This document shows positions 6,961 through 8,731 of a stretch of DNA of 8,731 nucleotides, in pieces; the stretch's first letter is position 1, and each line of letters starts with the position of its first letter. The translations under genes were made by a program, and so were the position numbers. The DNA lies in NCBI GenBank assembly GCA_902796465.1, contig CADBPK010000183.1, forward strand, positions 1-8,731. The letters run 5' to 3'. The stretch is from an uncultured Erysipelotrichaceae bacterium. Lineage in GTDB: Bacteria > Bacillota_I > Bacilli_A > Erysipelotrichales > Erysipelotrichaceae. The notes beneath the pieces were generated by a model, which was given only the letters and a program-made list of their open reading frames with translations, searched no databases and was not told where the DNA came from.

Positions 6961-6980
6961 TCGACAAATATGTTTGTCGA
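6961..6980. repeat. Palindrome TCGACAAA-TATG-TTTGTCGA
   Basis: Perfect eight-base inverted arms around a four-base centre. Its outer five bases on each side (TCGAC/GTCGA) are those of TetR operator 1, but the spacer is ten bases instead of five, so it is not the same site by spacing. It lies eight bases from the hairpin at 6988-7022. It could be an orphan operator or part of an insertion-element end. Confidence 0.45.
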
Positions 6981-6987
6981 AATGCGA

Positions 6988-7022
6988 AAAAACCCGATAT
7001 TCTAGATGAATATCGGGTTTTT
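6988..7022. terminator. Bidirectional rho-independent terminator without an obvious gene
   Basis: AAAAACCCGATATTC (6988-7002) pairs perfectly over 15 bases with GAATATCGGGTTTTT (7008-7022) around TAGAT. The run of A on one side and T on the other gives a U-tract in either direction. Neither neighbour needs it: the YitT gene has its own terminator and no rightward gene precedes it. It is probably left over from a gene or element that has been lost. Confidence 0.6.
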
Positions 7023-7208
7023 CGCTTGTATGGCGACACCCTGCGAATTATGTTCAAACTAACAAATAGCTCGGGTTTCTATACAAAAGTGCGCTATATA
7101 CATTTTTTAGATATCGAGTAGATCTGTTTTATAAACCATAGCGGATAACCCGCCGGTCTGCAACTTCATTATATATAAGGTATAAATCTAGAGGTGTTTA
7201 CTATGAGT

Positions 7209-7240
7209 AAAAAACAGCTGCAGTTCATTTGCGGCTGTTT
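7209..7240 (-). terminator. Leftward terminator of the YitT-family gene
   Basis: AAACAGCTGCAG (7212-7223) pairs with TTGCGGCTGTTT (7229-7240), including one internal G-U and a closing G-U, around the loop TTCAT. Read leftward it is followed by a run of six U residues (7209-7214). It begins nine bases after the stop codon at 7249-7251. Confidence 0.85.
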
Positions 7241-7248
7241 GCTAACTG

Positions 7249-8121
7249 CTATTCAACAGGTTTCTGGTAGTAGTTCCCGATGATCCTGTCTACCGGATAT
7301 ACGGAGATAAATGCCTTGGGGTCTGCCTTCAGGATACACCGTTCCACATCATGGAGCTGGTCGGCATTGATCGAGGTCACCAGCATCGAATGATCATGAT
7401 GGCTGTATGCCCCGCTGCATGGAACGACGGTGATGCCGTGGCGCACCATGCCGAATACGGCAGCGATGACATCATCCGGTTTATCTGTAATGACATGCAG
7501 GCTGGATACCTTGTATCGTTTGTGTATGGCATTGACGACTTCTTTCGATACATACTGGAAGATGATGGAATACAGCGCCTGGTTCCAGCCGTACAGCCAG
7601 CCTGCTGTCATGAGCACGAGTGCGTTGACGGCGAAGATATAGTTCCAGACCGGTCTGTGCAGACGCTGCGACAGATCGATGGCGATGAAATCCGTACCGC
7701 CGCTGGACGCATTGGCACGCAGCGACATGGCGACCGAGAAGCCGCTGATCAGACCGCCGAACACACAGATCAGAAGGGCATCCGATGTGATCGGGGGAAG
7801 GTCCAGTATGGATGTAAAGAAGGATGTCAGGGAGAACCAGATCAGGGAATACAGGACGAATTTATGCCCGATCCGTTTCCAGACGATCATTGTCGTTGTG
7901 ATATTCAGAGCGAAATAGATCACGCTGAAGCTGATATGGATGCCGGCATTATCCGCCAGAACCATGGATAAAAGTCGTGAAATACCCGCAAAACCTCCGG
8001 GAAATAAATTTCCCGAGCGTACGAACGTATTCATCCCGCAGGAATAGATGAAAGATGAAAGAATGATCAGAAGGATATTCGGTATATCCTTCTTTGTGAA
8101 TTTGATGTTTAAGAAACTCAT
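7249..8121 (-). CDS. YitT-family membrane protein (DUF161 plus DUF2179)
   Basis: A 290-residue protein of normal length for the YitT family. The N-terminal DUF161 part has about five membrane helices, near residues 13-30, 63-82, 88-108, 114-135 and 157-177. It carries the conserved GNLFPGGFAGISRLL loop (37-51) and NASSGGTDFIAI (137-148). The C-terminal DUF2179 domain, about 205-285, is soluble and resembles small ligand-binding folds; it includes KVSSLHVIT (204-212) and FISVYPVDRIIGNYY (271-285). Family members sit in the cytoplasmic membrane. Their transport substrate is not firmly known, so no specific function is given. The start is the ATG at 8119-8121, with GAGGG nine bases upstream. It has its own -10 box and its own terminator, so it appears monocistronic, although read-through from the DUF434-like gene 88 bp upstream is possible. 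An inverted repeat links its promoter and its start codon. Confidence 0.9.
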   Translation of the reverse strand: MSFLNIKFTKKDIPNILLIILSSFIYSCGMNTFVRSGNLFPGGFAGISRLLSMVLADNAGIHISFSVIYFALNITTTMIVWKRIGHKFVLYSLIWFSLTSFFTSILDLPPITSDALLICVFGGLISGFSVAMSLRANASSGGTDFIAIDLSQRLHRPVWNYIFAVNALVLMTAGWLYGWNQALYSIIFQYVSKEVVNAIHKRYKVSSLHVITDKPDDVIAAVFGMVRHGITVVPCSGAYSHHDHSMLVTSINADQLHDVERCILKADPKAFISVYPVDRIIGNYYQKPVE

Positions 8122-8180
8122 AATGCCTGTCCCTCGCTGTACTGCAATTTCAGTCTAGCACAGAAAAGGGCAGGCATTAT
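8120..8180. repeat. Inverted repeat spanning the YitT promoter and start codon
   Basis: ATAATGCCTG (8120-8129) is the exact reverse complement of CAGGCATTAT (8171-8180). The match extends three more pairs, one a G-U, making a 13-base arm with a 35-base loop. One arm contains most of the -10 hexamer; the other contains part of the start codon and abuts the SD. It could be an operator pair, or in a read-through transcript a hairpin hiding the start. Confidence 0.55.
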
Positions 8181-8181
8181 A
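8176..8181 (-). promoter_or_regulatory. -10 box of the YitT-family gene
   Basis: A perfect TATAAT on the leftward strand, 54 bases before the ATG. Transcription would begin near 8169. No good -35 hexamer lies at 16-18 bases upstream: the region around 8198-8205 reads GCAAACAG on that strand. This suggests a weak or activator-dependent promoter. Confidence 0.45.
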
Positions 8182-8209
8182 TGTGACTTTGTTCATTCTG
8201 TTTGCAGGT

Positions 8210-8629
8210 TCAGGATACGTCCGTGATCCAAGGATGGTCCAGTTCTGCGACCAGTTCTTCATACAGGTTGTACCAGCTGACGCATTCGCTGATCACCTCG
8301 CTGTCGCCGGAGATCACATTGGCACATTTCTTTAATTCCGCATCCGAGTCCTTCACCATGCGGATATCGATGGGGAAGACCATCCTCTCGGCTGTTTCCG
8401 CGATCAGTGTCTTCAGACGCCCGGAATTCGATACCGGCGCATCCACGAAGAAAACTGCTTTAGAAACTTCATGTTTCTGCAGTGCCGCAATGATCCTTTC
8501 AATGCCCGGCTCTGTTTTGTCGATGACCGTATACGAAATAGATAACTCTTCTAACACTTCTAGAGAAGAAAGCAAAGAGAAAAAATCAATCAATGAATCA
8601 TCTCCGTCGAATGATAATTCGGAAAGCAT
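8210..8629 (-). CDS. DUF434-like protein, 5'-truncated
   Basis: A 139-codon frame. From about residue 32 it resembles the C-terminal part of DUF434 (DUF5616-type) proteins, uncharacterised and usually around 200 residues or more. The clearest motif is FFVDAPVSNSGRLK (60-73), followed by a segment with separated acidic residues and the NVISGDSEVI stretch (104-113). The family's N-terminal half, with its VIDGxN-type strand, is missing. Residues 1-31 (MLSELSFDGDD...) do not look like the family. They are the antisense of an AT-rich stretch with a different open frame, and no SD precedes the ATG. An in-frame TGA (8633-8635) lies just upstream, so the frame cannot extend. Most likely a gene cut at about 8536 by a rearrangement and now non-functional. 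A divergent short family member is less likely. Confidence 0.6.
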   Translation of the reverse strand: MLSELSFDGDDSLIDFFSLLSSLEVLEELSISYTVIDKTEPGIERIIAALQKHEVSKAVFFVDAPVSNSGRLKTLIAETAERMVFPIDIRMVKDSDAELKKCANVISGDSEVISECVSWYNLYEELVAELDHPWITDVS

Positions 8630-8731
8630 TGATCACTATGATGAATCATTACATGGGCGTGGAGATCAAGAACACGATTATCTTAATGTTATTGGTTATG
8701 TGACCACATATGCTGAAGAAAACTATGCTAT
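8523..8731 (+). CDS. Ser/Glu/Asn-rich open frame running off the right edge (partial, unrecognised)
   Basis: A rightward frame stays open from an ATG at 8523 to the end of the window (69 complete codons). Its early part is low in complexity and polar, with NSSNTSREESKEKK and SSPSNDNSES, suggesting a disordered linker or tail. It then becomes more ordered with DYLNVIGYVTTYAEENYA. No family is recognised. A hand count gives about 35% GC for 8541-8731 against about 54% in two sampled rows of the DUF434 part. The ATG has no SD and lies in what looks like DUF434 sequence, so the real gene may have lost its 5' end at about 8536. The frame is in the gene-like direction for this segment, which makes the opposing start of the DUF434-like frame doubtful. 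Whether it is expressed is unknown. Confidence 0.4.
   Translation, partial: MTVYEIDNSSNTSREESKEKKSINESSPSNDNSESIDHYDESLHGRGDQEHDYLNVIGYVTTYAEENYA

Larger units (their letters stand above)
6895..7248. other. Gene-free gap between the IS/trxB remnant and the YitT gene
   Basis: No convincing protein gene is seen on either strand. A rightward frame at 6849-7121 runs antisense through the transposase fragment and has no RBS. The gap holds an eight-base palindrome at 6961-6980, a strong bidirectional hairpin at 6988-7022, the 14-base word AGAGGTGTTTACTA (7190-7203) and the YitT terminator. The stretch 7025-7189 is AT-rich and otherwise featureless to the eye; it may be a decayed mobile-element edge. 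Confidence 0.5.

Noticed and set aside
6849..7121. 90-codon rightward ORF across the gap
   Set aside because: It is partly antisense to the transposase fragment, contains the bidirectional hairpin, has no RBS and shows no recognisable protein character.
7203..7283. 26-codon rightward ORF beginning MSKKQLQF, with a GAGG-like sequence 8-11 bases before its ATG
   Set aside because: Its body is the stem of the YitT terminator and it overlaps the 3' end of the YitT gene on the other strand. The composition is explained by the hairpin.
7351..7971. 206-codon rightward ORF opposite the YitT gene
   Set aside because: It is Asp/Gln/His-rich antisense of membrane-protein codons. The leftward frame has clear YitT family motifs, an RBS, a -10 box and a terminator.

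Overview
The window looks like chromosomal DNA of a low-to-moderate GC Bacillota. The pointers are AGGAGG-type ribosome binding sites, rho-independent terminators with U-tracts, a sigmaA-like promoter, and a gene set typical of gut Firmicutes: a TetR/MMPL/heptad-repeat module, a YitT family protein, a DUF434-like protein and an IS1595-like transposase. Gut Erysipelotrichia or Clostridia seem likeliest, but the exact lineage is an inference and not proven here.

Layout. Bases 1-24 carry the first eight codons of a leftward LysR-type regulator. Bases 25-412 are non-coding apart from its RBS, a possible -10 box and two leftward terminators. Bases 413-5308 hold a leftward two-gene operon: an MMPL/RND-type membrane exporter (686 aa), then a secreted heptad-repeat protein (939 aa). 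A TetR regulator diverges from it at 5443-6069. The 134-bp divergent gap contains a good extended -10 promoter for the exporter operon. It is overlapped and followed by near-identical dyads, the best candidates for TetR operators. Convergent terminators separate tetR from the next unit.

Bases 6148-6894 are a broken gene: the C-terminal third of a thioredoxin reductase fused in frame to an internal piece of an IS1595-like transposase. Bases 6895-7248 have no convincing gene but contain a strong hairpin, a palindrome and the YitT terminator. Bases 7249-8121 encode a YitT-family membrane protein with its own promoter. Bases 8210-8629 encode a DUF434-like protein whose N-terminal part is missing. 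At about 8536 the base composition falls from roughly 54% to 35% GC, and an unrelated Ser/Glu/Asn-rich open frame on the other strand runs off the right edge.

The one coherent system is the TetR-MMPL-heptad protein module: a ligand-sensing repressor controlling a proton-driven exporter and a large secreted coiled protein that probably works with it outside the membrane. The right part of the window is a patchwork with two visible breakpoints, consistent with mobile-element-driven rearrangement.
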